DNA from: an uncultured Bacteroidales bacterium | Lineage (GTDB): Bacteria > Bacteroidota > Bacteroidia > Bacteroidales > UBA932 | DNA: 39,395 nucleotides | Direction: 5' to 3' | NCBI GenBank assembly: GCA_944325765.1 | Contig: CALVBH010000091.1 | Coordinates: forward strand, 1 to 39,395 | The notes under the pieces: model-generated | Databases searched by the model: none | What the model was told of the DNA's origin: nothing | The model's input: the letters and a program-made list of their open reading frames with translations, nothing else | Position numbers and translations under genes: made by a program | In this document: piece by piece, positions 1 to 7,469 of the stretch | Layout of the letters: every line of letters begins with the position of its first letter | How positions within the stretch are numbered: position 1 is the stretch's first letter

Positions 1-38
1 CAAGCTGAGGGTCGCGAGTTCGAATCTCGTTTTCCGCT
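1..38 (+). tRNA. tRNA-Gly(GCC), 3' part only
   Basis: The window opens inside a tRNA. Visible are the end of the anticodon loop (CAA), the 3' half of the anticodon stem (GCTGA), variable loop GGGTC, T stem GCGAG/CTCGT around TTCGAAT, and the 3' acceptor strand TTTCCGC with discriminator T. This matches the 3' half of bacterial tRNA-Gly(GCC), whose T arm and acceptor strand read almost identically. The anticodon itself lies outside the window, so the isoacceptor is inferred from body similarity. Confidence 0.8.
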
Positions 39-43
39 CAAGC

Positions 44-80
44 AGACCGCTGTAGCCGCAGGCTATGGCGGTCTTTCATT
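44..80 (+). terminator. Hairpin terminator after tRNA-Gly
   Basis: AGACCGC-TG-TAGCC-GCA-GGCTA-TG-GCGGTCT forms a strong stem (44-74) followed by TTCATTT. It sits directly after the tRNA-Gly, so it probably ends that transcript. The U-run is short and interrupted. Confidence 0.6.
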
Positions 81-180
81 TCAAGACAGAAAGCTTGCTT
101 TCAATGGCTTGAAATGAAAGGGCGACAAGGGCGTCAGCCCTACAACGGTCCGCTTGAAAGCGCCTCCCCGGCGAGGGGGG
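73..180. repeat. Cluster of inverted repeats in tRNA spacer
   Basis: No gene is visible here. A 13-bp perfect inverted repeat CTTTCATTTCAAG (73-85) / CTTGAAATGAAAG (108-120) encloses a smaller hairpin GAAAG/CTTTC (89-102). Next come AGGGC-GAC...GTC-A-GCCCT (118-140), CGCTTGAAAGCG (151-162) and CCTCCCC/GGGGGG (163-180). The density of back-to-back palindromes resembles intergenic repeat elements rather than a single terminator. Confidence 0.6.
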
Positions 181-206
181 TTCGAGATGTCGGAGCACAG
201 CGACGA

Positions 207-224
207 AATCTCGTTTTCCGCTCA
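207..224 (+). repeat. Second copy of the tRNA-Gly 3' end (18-bp direct repeat)
   Basis: AATCTCGTTTTCCGCTCA at 207-224 is identical to 23-40, the T-loop end to 3' end of tRNA-Gly. The rest of the tRNA body is not present at the second site; instead CGAGAT...ATCTCG (183-212) forms a short hairpin. A duplicated tRNA 3' end is what a genomic-island attachment site or a decayed tRNA copy leaves. No integrase is nearby. Confidence 0.65.
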
Positions 225-228
225 TTCA

Positions 229-264
229 AGCCGCTGCATCCGAGGGATGCGGCGGCTGTTTGTT
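229..264 (+). terminator. Hairpin terminator after the tRNA-Gly fragment
   Basis: AGCCGC-TGCATCC-GAG-GGATGCG-GCGGCT (229-256, one T-G wobble) is followed by GTTTGTTT. It is a second terminator-like hairpin behind the duplicated tRNA 3' end, echoing the layout behind the real tRNA. Confidence 0.55.
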
Positions 265-298
265 TATAATGGCTATGAACTTGCTAGACATTATAAAC
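262..298. repeat. 10-bp inverted repeat
   Basis: GTTTATAATG (262-271) and CATTATAAAC (289-298) are perfect inverted copies separated by 17 bp. It lies between the terminator and the promoter of the tRNA-Lys cluster. Function unknown; it could be a protein site or a repeat-element end. Confidence 0.4.
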
Positions 299-338
299 GC
301 TGGCTACGATTATTTTTTTGATTTTTTACAAGATTTAT

Positions 339-369
339 TTGGATTATTGATGACAAACGCATACCTTTG
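339..369 (+). promoter_or_regulatory. Promoter of the tRNA-Lys/Lys/Val cluster
   Basis: TTG at 339-341 and TACCTTTG at 362-369 match the Bacteroidota -33 TTG / -7 TAnnTTTG promoter with a 20-bp spacer. The first tRNA starts 43 bp downstream. Confidence 0.75.
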
Positions 370-411
370 CAATCCCAATTCGGAAAAGCATTTTTCCGAT
401 GAGGTTGGAAA

Positions 412-484
412 GATTCGTTAGCTCAGCTGGTAGAGCACAACACTTTTAATGTTGGGGTCTTGGGTTCGAATCCCAAACGGATCA
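412..484 (+). tRNA. tRNA-Lys(TTT)
   Basis: Complete cloverleaf: acceptor GATTCGT/ACGGATC with one T-G pair, D arm GCTC/GAGC, anticodon stem CAACA/TGTTG with loop CTTTTAA (anticodon TTT at 445-447), variable loop GGGTC, T arm TTGGG/CCCAA around TTCGAAT, discriminator A. CCA is not fully encoded (A-CA follows). First gene of a three-tRNA cluster. Confidence 0.95.
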
Positions 485-515
485 CAAAGAGGTTCGTAAG
501 ACCATTTGAAAATCT

Positions 516-588
516 GCTTCCTTAGCTCAGTTGGTAGAGCACGACACTCTTAATGTTGGGGTCCAGGGTTCGAGCCCCTGAGGGAGCA
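516..588 (+). tRNA. tRNA-Lys(CTT)
   Basis: Complete cloverleaf: acceptor GCTTCCT/AGGGAGC, D arm GCTC/GAGC, anticodon stem CGACA/TGTTG with loop CTCTTAA (anticodon CTT), T arm CAGGG/CCCTG around TTCGAGC, discriminator A. It is 31 bp behind tRNA-Lys(TTT), so both lysine isoacceptors are co-located. CCA is not encoded in full. Confidence 0.95.
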
Positions 589-621
589 CAAAAAGTTCTT
601 TAACAAATCATTACCATTATC

Positions 622-699
622 GGGAGCATAGCTCAGTTGGTTCAGAGCGTCTGCCTTACAAGCAGAGGGTCGGGGGTTCGACTCCCTCTGCTCCCACCA
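622..699 (+). tRNA. tRNA-Val(TAC)
   Basis: Complete cloverleaf: acceptor GGGAGCA/TGCTCCC, D arm GCTC/GAGC, anticodon stem TCTGC/GCAGA with loop CTTACAA (anticodon TAC at 657-659), variable loop GGGTC, T arm GGGGG/CCCTC around TTCGACT, discriminator A at 696 and an encoded CCA (697-699). It is the only one of the three with an encoded CCA. Confidence 0.95.
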
Positions 700-721
700 C
701 CCGAAAGGGCAAATCAAAACG

Positions 722-757
722 AAAAATCCTGAAGTCCGATGACTTCAGGATTTTTTG
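722..757. terminator. Bidirectional terminator between tRNA-Val and tmRNA
   Basis: AAAAATCCTGAAGTC-CGAT-GACTTCAGGATTTTTT is a perfect stem with A-run and T-run on its flanks, so it works as an intrinsic terminator on either strand. It separates the plus-strand tRNA cluster from the converging minus-strand tmRNA. Confidence 0.9.
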
Positions 758-795
758 TTTATGGCTCAGTCGGCAAATACGGAATACCGACTCTG

Positions 796-1192
796 TGGAG
801 CTGGGCGGACTCGAACCGCCGTCCAAACATAGCACCAGGCAGCTTTCTACACGCTTATTCTTTCTATGATTTTCGACCGGCATCTGCCGAAAGACAGGCT
901 AATGACGGCTTATCCTCTATGTCTTGACGGGATTTAAAGGAGTCCTCCCGCGCATCCGGTTTGGATGATACCCCATATTCCGGACATAACCGGCCTAAAG
1001 CCCGGAGGGATACCCGTCGCGATCGCAGCCTTGGCGACCGGCGATTAAGCGAGACTACTTGGTAGACTACGCAGCGAGTGCATAAGAGTTGTTGCCAACT
1101 AATTGTTCGGAAGCTGAGATTTACGGGCAAACCTCCGACGCCCGGCGTGCTTACCGTCCAATGTCTTATGCTGTCAAAACCAGAACAGCCCC
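796..1192 (-). ncRNA. ssrA: tmRNA (10Sa RNA)
   Basis: Transfer-messenger RNA that rescues stalled ribosomes and adds a degradation tag. On the minus strand the 5' end is GGGGCTG (from 1192), and it pairs with CAGCTCC before discriminator A at 796. The TTCGAGT T-loop lies between GGCGG and CCGCC. The resume region ATTAGTT precedes codons GGC AAC AAC TCT TAT GCA CTC GCT GCG TAG (1096 down to 1067), giving the tag (A)GNNSYALAA, close to the GENNYALAA-type tags of Bacteroidales. Length about 397 nt, within the normal range. The 3' CCA is not encoded. It ends at the bidirectional terminator at 722-757. Confidence 0.93.
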
Positions 1193-1271
1193 ATTGGATG
1201 TTTGCATAAATATTATACGTCCCGATACTGGAATTGTTTCAATATACGGCAAAAAAATTTCCGGCATAACC

Positions 1272-3131
1272 TCAGAAATCCATAACAAGCTGCAGTTTTA
1301 GTTCGATTTTCGGCGGTTTTCTCTCCGTTTCTGAGGGGCGGAGCCAGGGATAATCCTGAAACAGGCCTCTGAAATACAGTTTGAAACTCCGTGAAATTTT
1401 CCATCCGGAAGTCAATGCGACCCAATATCCCCTGCCGTAATATGCCGGAGAATTGAAATTCCCCGGAGCATCTCTCTCGTATGCATATATCCTGTCATCC
1501 CAGTTATCCACGAAAAACGCCCCTGTCCTGAGCCATACCGAAAGCACGTCAGTCCTGTATCCTCCCTCCGCATAAGCCAGAGAAGAAAAATCCTCGCAGT
1601 GAAGCAGATTCGCACGCACATTTAAACTCCATTTCAGAAAATTCAGTCTGAAATCAGTCCTCACGTCGATTCTGAAAGGCTGTCCATAAGAACGATACCG
1701 TTCGGAAAATCTGAAAGACAGGCTGAAGCAAGGAGATATCCTGACTGTTTCTGACAGCAGCAGCCTGACCTGAAACGAAGAAGTATCCACCCCATATTTC
1801 GGCTCGGGAGAATACGCTGCATCAATGGAAATATTGCCGTTGAAACGTTTTTCGGATGAGCCGAATCCTGTTTTTCCGGCTATATCGATCCATTTTCCGG
1901 AAGAATGCGCGGCAGCCAGAGAAACACCATGCTCGTTGCTGCAGCGGGTACCGCTGCGGACTGCCCCTGAATATGCAGGAGAGAACCCGGCAGGATAATA
2001 CCGGACCAGCAGAGCCATCCGCCAGTTCTCGCCGACGTTGCCCCTGGCTCCGGCCAGGGCAGCCGGATTAAGGGTTTTCATATCGAACGCCGCCTCGGAA
2101 AACAAATCCAGTCCTTGGAGCGAATAGCGGATATCGGCAGAGCAAACGGAGGCAGAAAAGGTTTCACGGGCAGAGGGAGTTGTATCGGCAACGGCATATC
2201 CTGTGACAGATGCCTGCCCGTGCATACCGTACCAGCCTATATTTGCACCGCACAGAATCCCGGAAAGTCCGTCTTCCTCCCCGGACATCAGTTCTCTGAG
2301 TCCGAGCCCGGAAACGAAAGCGGAAAAGCTGAACCTGCCCGCTGTCATATCGGCCGCTATTCCGCGGAAAGTCCCGTCTCCCGAATAGGAATTATACGGT
2401 GAGATGCCGTAAGGACGTTTCGAAAAGGCATCCGGAGATGAAGCTCCGCTCATAGAAAAGCCTGACCACAGGGCAAGCCCCTGCCCGAAACGCAAAGTAT
2501 AATCACCGGCGACTACGCTGAAAGGAATACGCCGGCCGCGGCAGGCTGCGAAAAACGAATATGTTTCCGGAGGGAAATGTTCTGCCTGATAAGAACTACG
2601 CAAGGCAATGCCGGCATCGAAACACTCCCCCGTCGTCAAACGGTACTTCATCGAATAAGTGCCTTGCGGCGCCAATGTATTCCCGACATTCCTCACTCCG
2701 GATTTCAGCGTAACCGAGTGTCTGACGACATCCTGCCCCGACGCCGAAGACCGTCCGGGCGGCGATGCGGAATCAAGTGTAATGAAATATCTGAGAGCCG
2801 AAACGAATCCGTATCCGAATCCGTCCAATGCGGAAAGTTCTTCCAGAGACAATATGTCTCCCGTGAGTTCCCGATAATCCAGAAGGACGGCGACCTGATA
2901 GACCGAGAGCAGGCCCGAAGAAAGGAGTCTGCTTCTGGAAGCGAAATTCAGTGGCAGCGGAGAATTCTTCAGGGCTGCATATCGCTCCACCTCGTCCTCA
3001 TCAAGTTCTTCGACACTCGAATATCCGGCAAGTCTGATTACTGCCGACATAAAATCATCTTCGGAATTTCCGGCTGCAGCAATTCCCGCAAACATCAATG
3101 CCGACACCGCCAGTGCTGTCAGTTTTTTCAT
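1272..3131 (-). CDS. Helix-hairpin-helix protein with outer-membrane barrel-like body
   Basis: 619 aa. Residues 1-20 are a Sec signal peptide (MKKLTALAVSALMFAGIAAA). Residues about 50-120 carry ComEA/T2SS-K-like helix-hairpin-helix motifs (PLPLNFASRSRLLSSGLLS, LEELSALDGFGYGFVSAL). The rest is rich in alternating aromatic/small residues and Gly/Ser turns and ends ELKLQLVMDF; a C-terminal Phe is typical of outer-membrane beta-barrels. Proteins of this layout are annotated in Bacteroidota only as helix-hairpin-helix domain proteins; the role is unknown. In an exported protein the HhH may be a protein-protein or DNA-uptake module; that is inference. It is divergent from hpt and ends 80 bp before tmRNA. 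Confidence 0.8.
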   Translation of the reverse strand: MKKLTALAVSALMFAGIAAAGNSEDDFMSAVIRLAGYSSVEELDEDEVERYAALKNSPLPLNFASRSRLLSSGLLSVYQVAVLLDYRELTGDILSLEELSALDGFGYGFVSALRYFITLDSASPPGRSSASGQDVVRHSVTLKSGVRNVGNTLAPQGTYSMKYRLTTGECFDAGIALRSSYQAEHFPPETYSFFAACRGRRIPFSVVAGDYTLRFGQGLALWSGFSMSGASSPDAFSKRPYGISPYNSYSGDGTFRGIAADMTAGRFSFSAFVSGLGLRELMSGEEDGLSGILCGANIGWYGMHGQASVTGYAVADTTPSARETFSASVCSADIRYSLQGLDLFSEAAFDMKTLNPAALAGARGNVGENWRMALLVRYYPAGFSPAYSGAVRSGTRCSNEHGVSLAAAHSSGKWIDIAGKTGFGSSEKRFNGNISIDAAYSPEPKYGVDTSSFQVRLLLSETVRISPCFSLSFRFSERYRSYGQPFRIDVRTDFRLNFLKWSLNVRANLLHCEDFSSLAYAEGGYRTDVLSVWLRTGAFFVDNWDDRIYAYERDAPGNFNSPAYYGRGYWVALTSGWKISRSFKLYFRGLFQDYPWLRPSETERKPPKIELKLQLVMDF

Positions 3132-3182
3132 AAAAAAGGTTTTGTCGGCCGAATGTAGACCGAATGTGCGGAAAAAATGTTG

Positions 3183-3200
3183 TTTCAGTCAGGACTGAAA
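3183..3200. promoter_or_regulatory. Operator-like palindrome between divergent genes
   Basis: TTTCAGTC-AG-GACTGAAA is a perfect 8-bp inverted repeat with a 2-bp centre. It lies 50 bp upstream of the helix-hairpin-helix gene (minus) and 33 bp upstream of the hpt -33 box. A T-run follows on the plus strand, but no plus-strand gene ends here, so an operator is more likely than a terminator. Confidence 0.4.
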
Positions 3201-3232
3201 TGATTTTTTTACTTTTCTTACAAAAGGAATTG

Positions 3233-3264
3233 TTGAAAAAATTCAAAACAGTTTCTTATTTTTG
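3233..3264 (+). promoter_or_regulatory. Promoter of hpt-adk
   Basis: TTG at 3233-3235 and TATTTTTG at 3257-3264 fit the -33/-7 Bacteroidota promoter with a 21-bp spacer. The site overlaps the TTG codon at 3262 that would otherwise extend the hpt reading frame, and so places the true start at ATG 3292. Confidence 0.8.
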
Positions 3265-3291
3265 CAAATCCTTTCTCAAAAACTTTTTGCT

Positions 3292-3837
3292 ATGAACCGG
3301 GTCAGACTGTATGACAAGACTTTCAGGACTTTTATACCGTACGATGATATCCAGAAAGCGATAGACAGGGTCGCTGAAAGGATAAACGCAGACTTCAAGG
3401 ATTGCACCGACATCCCCGTACTGCTGTGCGTACTCAACGGGTCCATACTGTTTACTGCAGAACTGATGAAAAGGCTGGCCTTCAACTGCGAGATAGTCTC
3501 CACGAAGCTCAGTTCGTATACAGGCACGCAAAGCACGGGCGAGGTTCGCCAGTTGATGGGACTTACGGCAGACATTACCGGGAAAAGAGTCATCATAGTG
3601 GAAGACATAGTGGATTCCGGCAACACGATAGTGGAACTGCAGAAGATACTGGCAGAGAAAGGAGCCGCCAAATCCTATATATGCACCATGCTTCTGAAGC
3701 CGGATGCCTGCCGGAAAGACTTGCACCCGGAATATGTTGGGTTGGAAATCCCGAACGATTTCATAGTGGGATTCGGACTCGATTACAACGAATTGGGACG
3801 TAATCTGAAGGACATATACATTCTCGACGAAGAATAG
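3292..3837 (+). CDS. hpt: Hypoxanthine phosphoribosyltransferase
   Basis: 181 aa. Purine salvage: transfers phosphoribose from PRPP to hypoxanthine (and guanine) to give IMP/GMP in the cytosol. The PRPP-binding motif VEDIVDSGNT is at residues 103-112, followed by the family C-terminal region DFIVGFGLDYNELGRNL. ATG 3292 (MNRVRLYDKTF) is chosen because the in-frame TTG at 3262 lies inside the -7 promoter box; the resulting length matches the family (about 175-180 aa). It heads an hpt-adk unit; adk follows after 71 bp. In many Bacteroidales hpt-adk is directly followed by obg; here an insert separates them. Confidence 0.95.
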   Translation: MNRVRLYDKTFRTFIPYDDIQKAIDRVAERINADFKDCTDIPVLLCVLNGSILFTAELMKRLAFNCEIVSTKLSSYTGTQSTGEVRQLMGLTADITGKRVIIVEDIVDSGNTIVELQKILAEKGAAKSYICTMLLKPDACRKDLHPEYVGLEIPNDFIVGFGLDYNELGRNLKDIYILDEE

Positions 3838-3908
3838 CGGACAAGACTGAGCCTGTATTCCGGTTTCGGGTTAAAAACTGTAAAAAAACAATAAAACAAC
3901 ATTGGAAA

Positions 3909-4481
3909 ATGAAATATTTTATTCTTTTCGGGCCTCCGGGAGCAGGGAAAGGCACCCAGGCTGCAGCAATGGTTGAAAAATACAATCTCCGTCATATTTC
4001 CACAGGGGAACTTCTCCGGAAGGAAATTGCGGCAGGAAGCGAACTCGGTCTGAAGGCAAAATCGCTCATCGATGCCGGAGCACTCGTCCCTGACGAAATC
4101 GTGGAGGGTATGATAGAATCAGAATTCAAGACAGTCAAAGGCGTGGAAGGGTTCCTTTTGGACGGCTTCCCGCGTACGACAGAGCAGGCTGCCGCCCTCG
4201 ACAGGATGCTGGCCAAGACATCAGAGGAAGTGACAGCCGTAGTGTCCATCATGATTCCAGACGGAATGATCAGGGAACGAATCAAGCACCGGGCATCCAT
4301 CGAAGGCCGTGCCGACGATGCCAGTGACGAGACTATTTCAAACAGGATTGCCACCTATCATGAAAAGACGGAGCCGCTTACAGGCTACTACCGCAATACC
4401 GGAAAGTACAATGAGATCGACGGCACCGGAACCATCGAAGAAGTCCGCAGCAAGATTTTCGGTCTGATGGACAGATTCTGA
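3909..4481 (+). CDS. adk: Adenylate kinase
   Basis: 190 aa. Catalyses ATP + AMP to 2 ADP. The P-loop GPPGAGKGT is at residues 8-16; the AMP site shows STGELLR, and FLLDGFPRT is the conserved DGFPR motif. The LID is short (HRASIEGRADD) with no Cys zinc ribbon, so this is the short-type enzyme; length is normal for Bacteroidota. It lies 71 bp after hpt with no clear promoter in between, so it is probably co-transcribed. A strong terminator follows at 4508. Confidence 0.96.
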   Translation: MKYFILFGPPGAGKGTQAAAMVEKYNLRHISTGELLRKEIAAGSELGLKAKSLIDAGALVPDEIVEGMIESEFKTVKGVEGFLLDGFPRTTEQAAALDRMLAKTSEEVTAVVSIMIPDGMIRERIKHRASIEGRADDASDETISNRIATYHEKTEPLTGYYRNTGKYNEIDGTGTIEEVRSKIFGLMDRF

Positions 4482-4507
4482 ACCGTCAGCGCAGCAGAGA
4501 CAAACGA

Positions 4508-4551
4508 GCCTCCCGGAGCAAGCCGCAAGGCAGCATTCCGGGAGGCATTTT
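4508..4551 (+). terminator. Terminator after adk
   Basis: GCCTCCCGGA (4508-4517) pairs perfectly with TCCGGGAGGC (4537-4546), followed by ATTTTC. It ends the hpt-adk transcript and marks the left border of the accessory insert. Confidence 0.75.
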
Positions 4552-4776
4552 CAATTGCGGAACTGCCTCTCCAGCATATCCATCTGCATCTGAGCATAAT
4601 CCGACTCCGTCCTTACCCCGAAATATCCCTCTCTTTTATTCTGTGAGAGCTTCCTCTCTGAAGCCCTCCACCTGCTCCTTGCCGTTATCACTCTCAATAT
4701 AGGTAGCAATAGAATCAAATACTCCCTTGTACTGTATTATATACCCCTGCTGCGGAACAGTGTCAGGTTCCGCCGT
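4551..4776 (-). pseudogene. Frameshifted gene remnant, C-terminal part
   Basis: On the minus strand one frame reads AEPDTVPQQGYIIQYKG... to ...VEGFREEALTE then a stop at 4638. The next frame continues immediately with KREGYFGVRTESDYAQ and ends ...LERQFRN plus stop TGA at 4551. Removing one base near 4637 would join the two into one protein-like stretch of about 74 aa. Both halves look protein-like in composition. I do not recognise the family. No start or promoter is visible; it looks like the decayed 3' end of a former accessory gene. Confidence 0.5.
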
Positions 4777-4854
4777 TCATAGACCCTCCGCCCAAAGCGG
4801 AGAGCGGCAACTCACGTCACAGCTCCACAGATTACTTATTAATGTATCTTAATG

Positions 4855-5040
4855 CTAATATACAATGGTACGATCAGAAATCGTATACGGCTCTTTCATT
4901 TCACCTTCATATACTATCTGTTTAATCCACTTCTAATTATCATCATACTCATATTCAATATAATAGACCTTATTTTCGTATCACGGATCTAAAACAACCT
5001 CTGTGTTATTATATAAATCACCGCCATTTACATAATTTTC
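4855..5040 (-). pseudogene. Gene remnant with two internal stop codons
   Basis: On the minus strand a reading frame from about 5040 gives KENYVNGGDLYNNTEVVLDP*, then YENKVYYIEYEYDDN*, then KWIKQIVYEGEMKEPYTI... up to a TAG at 4857-4855. Frame is kept across two stops and the sequence is rich in Tyr, Glu and Asp, as in a real soluble protein. The DNA is very AT-rich compared with adk and obg. Family not recognised. Together with the remnant at 4551 it shows gene decay in this insert. Between the two (4786-4802) lies only a small hairpin CTCCGC/GCGGAG. Confidence 0.5.
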
Positions 5041-5079
5041 TTTATATTAGAAATCCATTTATTAATGGTCGCAACAATT

Positions 5080-5087
5080 TATTTTTG
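5080..5087 (+). promoter_or_regulatory. -7 promoter box just before the S41 peptidase
   Basis: TATTTTTG at 5080-5087 matches TAnnTTTG. The ATG of the peptidase is at 5096, only 8 bp beyond the box, so the transcript would have almost no leader. A convincing -33 TTG is not seen at the usual distance. Confidence 0.5.
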
Positions 5088-5095
5088 TTATTGTT

Positions 5096-7330
5096 ATGAA
5101 TAGACTTGAATGTTTGATAATTGGTTTATTTATACCTCTATTGGTTTGTGCGAGTGCTAAAAATGATATCCATAAAAGAAAAATAGCTTATTTACAAGAC
5201 TTTGCTGAAATATATGGTACAGTAAGATGGTTTATGCCGTCAGATGAAGCAAGGAATATGGATTGGGACGCTTTGTGTTTATACGGAGCCGATAAAATTC
5301 TTGAGTGCAGGACAGATGAGGAATTTTACTCCACATTGGAATCTATTTATTCCGGTATTATTCCGATGTTCGAGATTGACAAGGGTGAAAAGTCTGCTCA
5401 GATGGATTCGTATTATGCAGACAGTCATGATGCGATGAACCCGGTTTACTGGCAGCATGCAGGAGTTGAATTATCGATATTCAGCAATAAATATTCCAGC
5501 AAGCGTGTGAACAGGGAGAATGATTCTTATAGCCTGAATCGCTTTGCAGCGTTGGGATATTTGCCGATAGTGCCCAAGAATGATACGCTCAGGGTGGTGT
5601 TCAGGGTGAAATCAGTTCCTGTGGATGAAAGTTACCTGTCATATTATGGAATAGTCCTGGATACCTACAATACGGCAGATCCGATAGATTACTTGACACA
5701 GCTTGCCCAAAACGAGAAGAAGGTTTTCAAGGCTGGTACGGGTTGGAAAGAAATATCGTATTCTGTTGGAATTGATACAGATTCTTATGAAAACCTTTTC
5801 TGGGGACTATATCTAATAGGAGAAGGAGAGTGCGTCATTGATTATATGAGGATAGAGGACAGTGAGGGGAACCGTATTGCTTCGGTGGATTTCGGAAATC
5901 TGTCTGCTCAGGAAAATTCGTTCCATATCTTGAATGAAATTACTCATAAATATGGAGAAGCGAGTGACGGTCTTCATGTGTCACTGAAGAACAAACTTTA
6001 TGAAGACAAGGGAATCCGGCCGTATTGCAGCATTCGGCTTTCTGGTGGGCAATATGCACATATTCCGATGCTTCTGTGGTCTGATGACAGCCATACATAC
6101 CCAATGTGCGGACATTATAGTCCTGCCTTATGGAGTGAAAAGGATATAGTCGCACTGAGACAGGACGAAACTGTTTCGGAAATAGCGGATATAATCACAG
6201 CCTGGAATGTCATAAAATACTTTTCTCCATACCTGCAGGGGCAGAATATTGACTGGAATAGCAAACTTCGTCTCGCATTTCGTAAAGCACTGGTTTCCCA
6301 GTCAGGTAAATATGAAGCCTTGAGACAACTGATGTCGGAAATCAATGATGCCCATATTTCATACATGAATTTTTCCGACAACTACCGATACTTCTTCCCT
6401 GCACGGATAAAACTTGTTAATAAGAAAGCTGTAGTGGCAGAGCCGTATGTCCCTGAGTTGCAAAAAGGTGATATTCTTCTTTCATTGAACGGAAACCGCT
6501 CAATGAATATAGTAAAATATTTTACATCCCTACGGTCTGGCTCACGGCATAGTAAAGTGCCGGAAGCGGAGGCGTATGCCTTTAATGCGCAAGACAGTGT
6601 TGCCGGTTGCCGGATAAGGCGTGCCGGTAGAAAACTCGATATGAATGTCAGGATGATTGAGGCTGAATCATATTACTATAGATTATATACGTCATATGAG
6701 AATCTGCTGAATAGAAACAAGTCCAGGTATATAAATGACAGCATTTTGTATCTCAATCCAGGCATATCCGGATTGGATGAAATAAAGACGATGCTGGAAC
6801 AGCACGCCCAGGGATCTCCTGTAATCATTGATTTAAGATTTTCATCAACGTTCCTGATAAGATATATCATGCCTCTTCTATGGAATGGTGTGGAATTTTA
6901 TGAAAAGCGGCCTGTCACATTTATTCCGGAGGTGTCCTTTTTGAATACGAATAACGAAGTTCCTGATTCAGGCAGGAAGCATCGCAAGTCCCGAAAAGAC
7001 TGTAATACCAATATCGTTTTTCTCATAAATTCATCGGTCATAAGCAATCAGGAAGAATTCCTTGATTATGTCAAATATAACGGTATGGCCTGCCTTGTAG
7101 GTGAGAATACAGCCGGGATCTGCGGCAACATCAATGTCATACCGCTTCCGAGCAATAAGATGGTCGTTTTTACCGGGGAACGCTATTACAGCGTGGCAGG
7201 TATGAGCGGGGATTACTTTAAGAAAGGTGTAGATCCTGATATTCGAGTAATTCAAACAAAGAAAAATATTTTCAATGACAAAGATTTATTTTTACAGAAA
7301 GCGATAAGTTTTTTTGTAAATAATCATTAG
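5096..7330 (+). CDS. S41-family-like peptidase, exported, accessory
   Basis: 744 aa. An N-terminal hydrophobic signal (MNRLECLIIGLFIPLLVCASA) predicts export; the VC before the cleavage site is a poor lipobox. Residues about 30-330 form an unrecognised N-terminal region. Around 455-480, KGDILLSLNGNRSMNIV resembles a PDZ-type motif. The C-terminal third is S41-like: IVFLINSSVISNQEEF corresponds to the T-A-S-x-x-E active-site motif, placing the nucleophile at Ser650, and GENTAG follows. The lysine of CtpA-type enzymes is not evident, so the catalytic type is uncertain. Codons are clearly more AT-rich than those of adk and obg on either side, and it sits alone between two housekeeping genes: signs of transfer. 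Confidence 0.75.
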   Translation: MNRLECLIIGLFIPLLVCASAKNDIHKRKIAYLQDFAEIYGTVRWFMPSDEARNMDWDALCLYGADKILECRTDEEFYSTLESIYSGIIPMFEIDKGEKSAQMDSYYADSHDAMNPVYWQHAGVELSIFSNKYSSKRVNRENDSYSLNRFAALGYLPIVPKNDTLRVVFRVKSVPVDESYLSYYGIVLDTYNTADPIDYLTQLAQNEKKVFKAGTGWKEISYSVGIDTDSYENLFWGLYLIGEGECVIDYMRIEDSEGNRIASVDFGNLSAQENSFHILNEITHKYGEASDGLHVSLKNKLYEDKGIRPYCSIRLSGGQYAHIPMLLWSDDSHTYPMCGHYSPALWSEKDIVALRQDETVSEIADIITAWNVIKYFSPYLQGQNIDWNSKLRLAFRKALVSQSGKYEALRQLMSEINDAHISYMNFSDNYRYFFPARIKLVNKKAVVAEPYVPELQKGDILLSLNGNRSMNIVKYFTSLRSGSRHSKVPEAEAYAFNAQDSVAGCRIRRAGRKLDMNVRMIEAESYYYRLYTSYENLLNRNKSRYINDSILYLNPGISGLDEIKTMLEQHAQGSPVIIDLRFSSTFLIRYIMPLLWNGVEFYEKRPVTFIPEVSFLNTNNEVPDSGRKHRKSRKDCNTNIVFLINSSVISNQEEFLDYVKYNGMACLVGENTAGICGNINVIPLPSNKMVVFTGERYYSVAGMSGDYFKKGVDPDIRVIQTKKNIFNDKDLFLQKAISFFVNNH

Positions 7331-7469
7331 TGTCCTGTAAAAAATCATAAAAGTTCTTTGACGGTTTGTCTTTTCGTTAAGCCAACTGAAGGCAGTTGAA
7401 CGTCTGGCAGGACACCGGGAACTGAACTTTTCCACCCCCCCTAAAGACAAGTTTTTAAAACTTTTGTCG
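7330..7469. repeat. Inverted repeats closing the accessory insert
   Basis: GTGTCCTG (7330-7337) and CAGGACAC (7408-7415) are perfect inverted copies 86 bp apart end to end. Inside lies CAACTG-AAGG-CAGTTG (7383-7398). Further on, GACAAGTTTT...AAACTTTTGTC (7447-7469) is another imperfect palindrome. The 86-bp unit begins at the peptidase stop codon and could be a terminator complex or a small MITE-like element; no target-site duplication is evident. Confidence 0.4.

Noticed and set aside
3262-3291. N-terminal extension of hpt from TTG 3262
   Set aside because: The codon lies inside a well-formed -7 promoter box and the extension has no family counterpart; ATG 3292 gives the normal length.
7330-7415. 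Confirmed MITE or IS scar after the S41 gene
   Set aside because: The terminal inverted repeats are only 8 bp and no target duplication is visible; kept only as a repeat feature.
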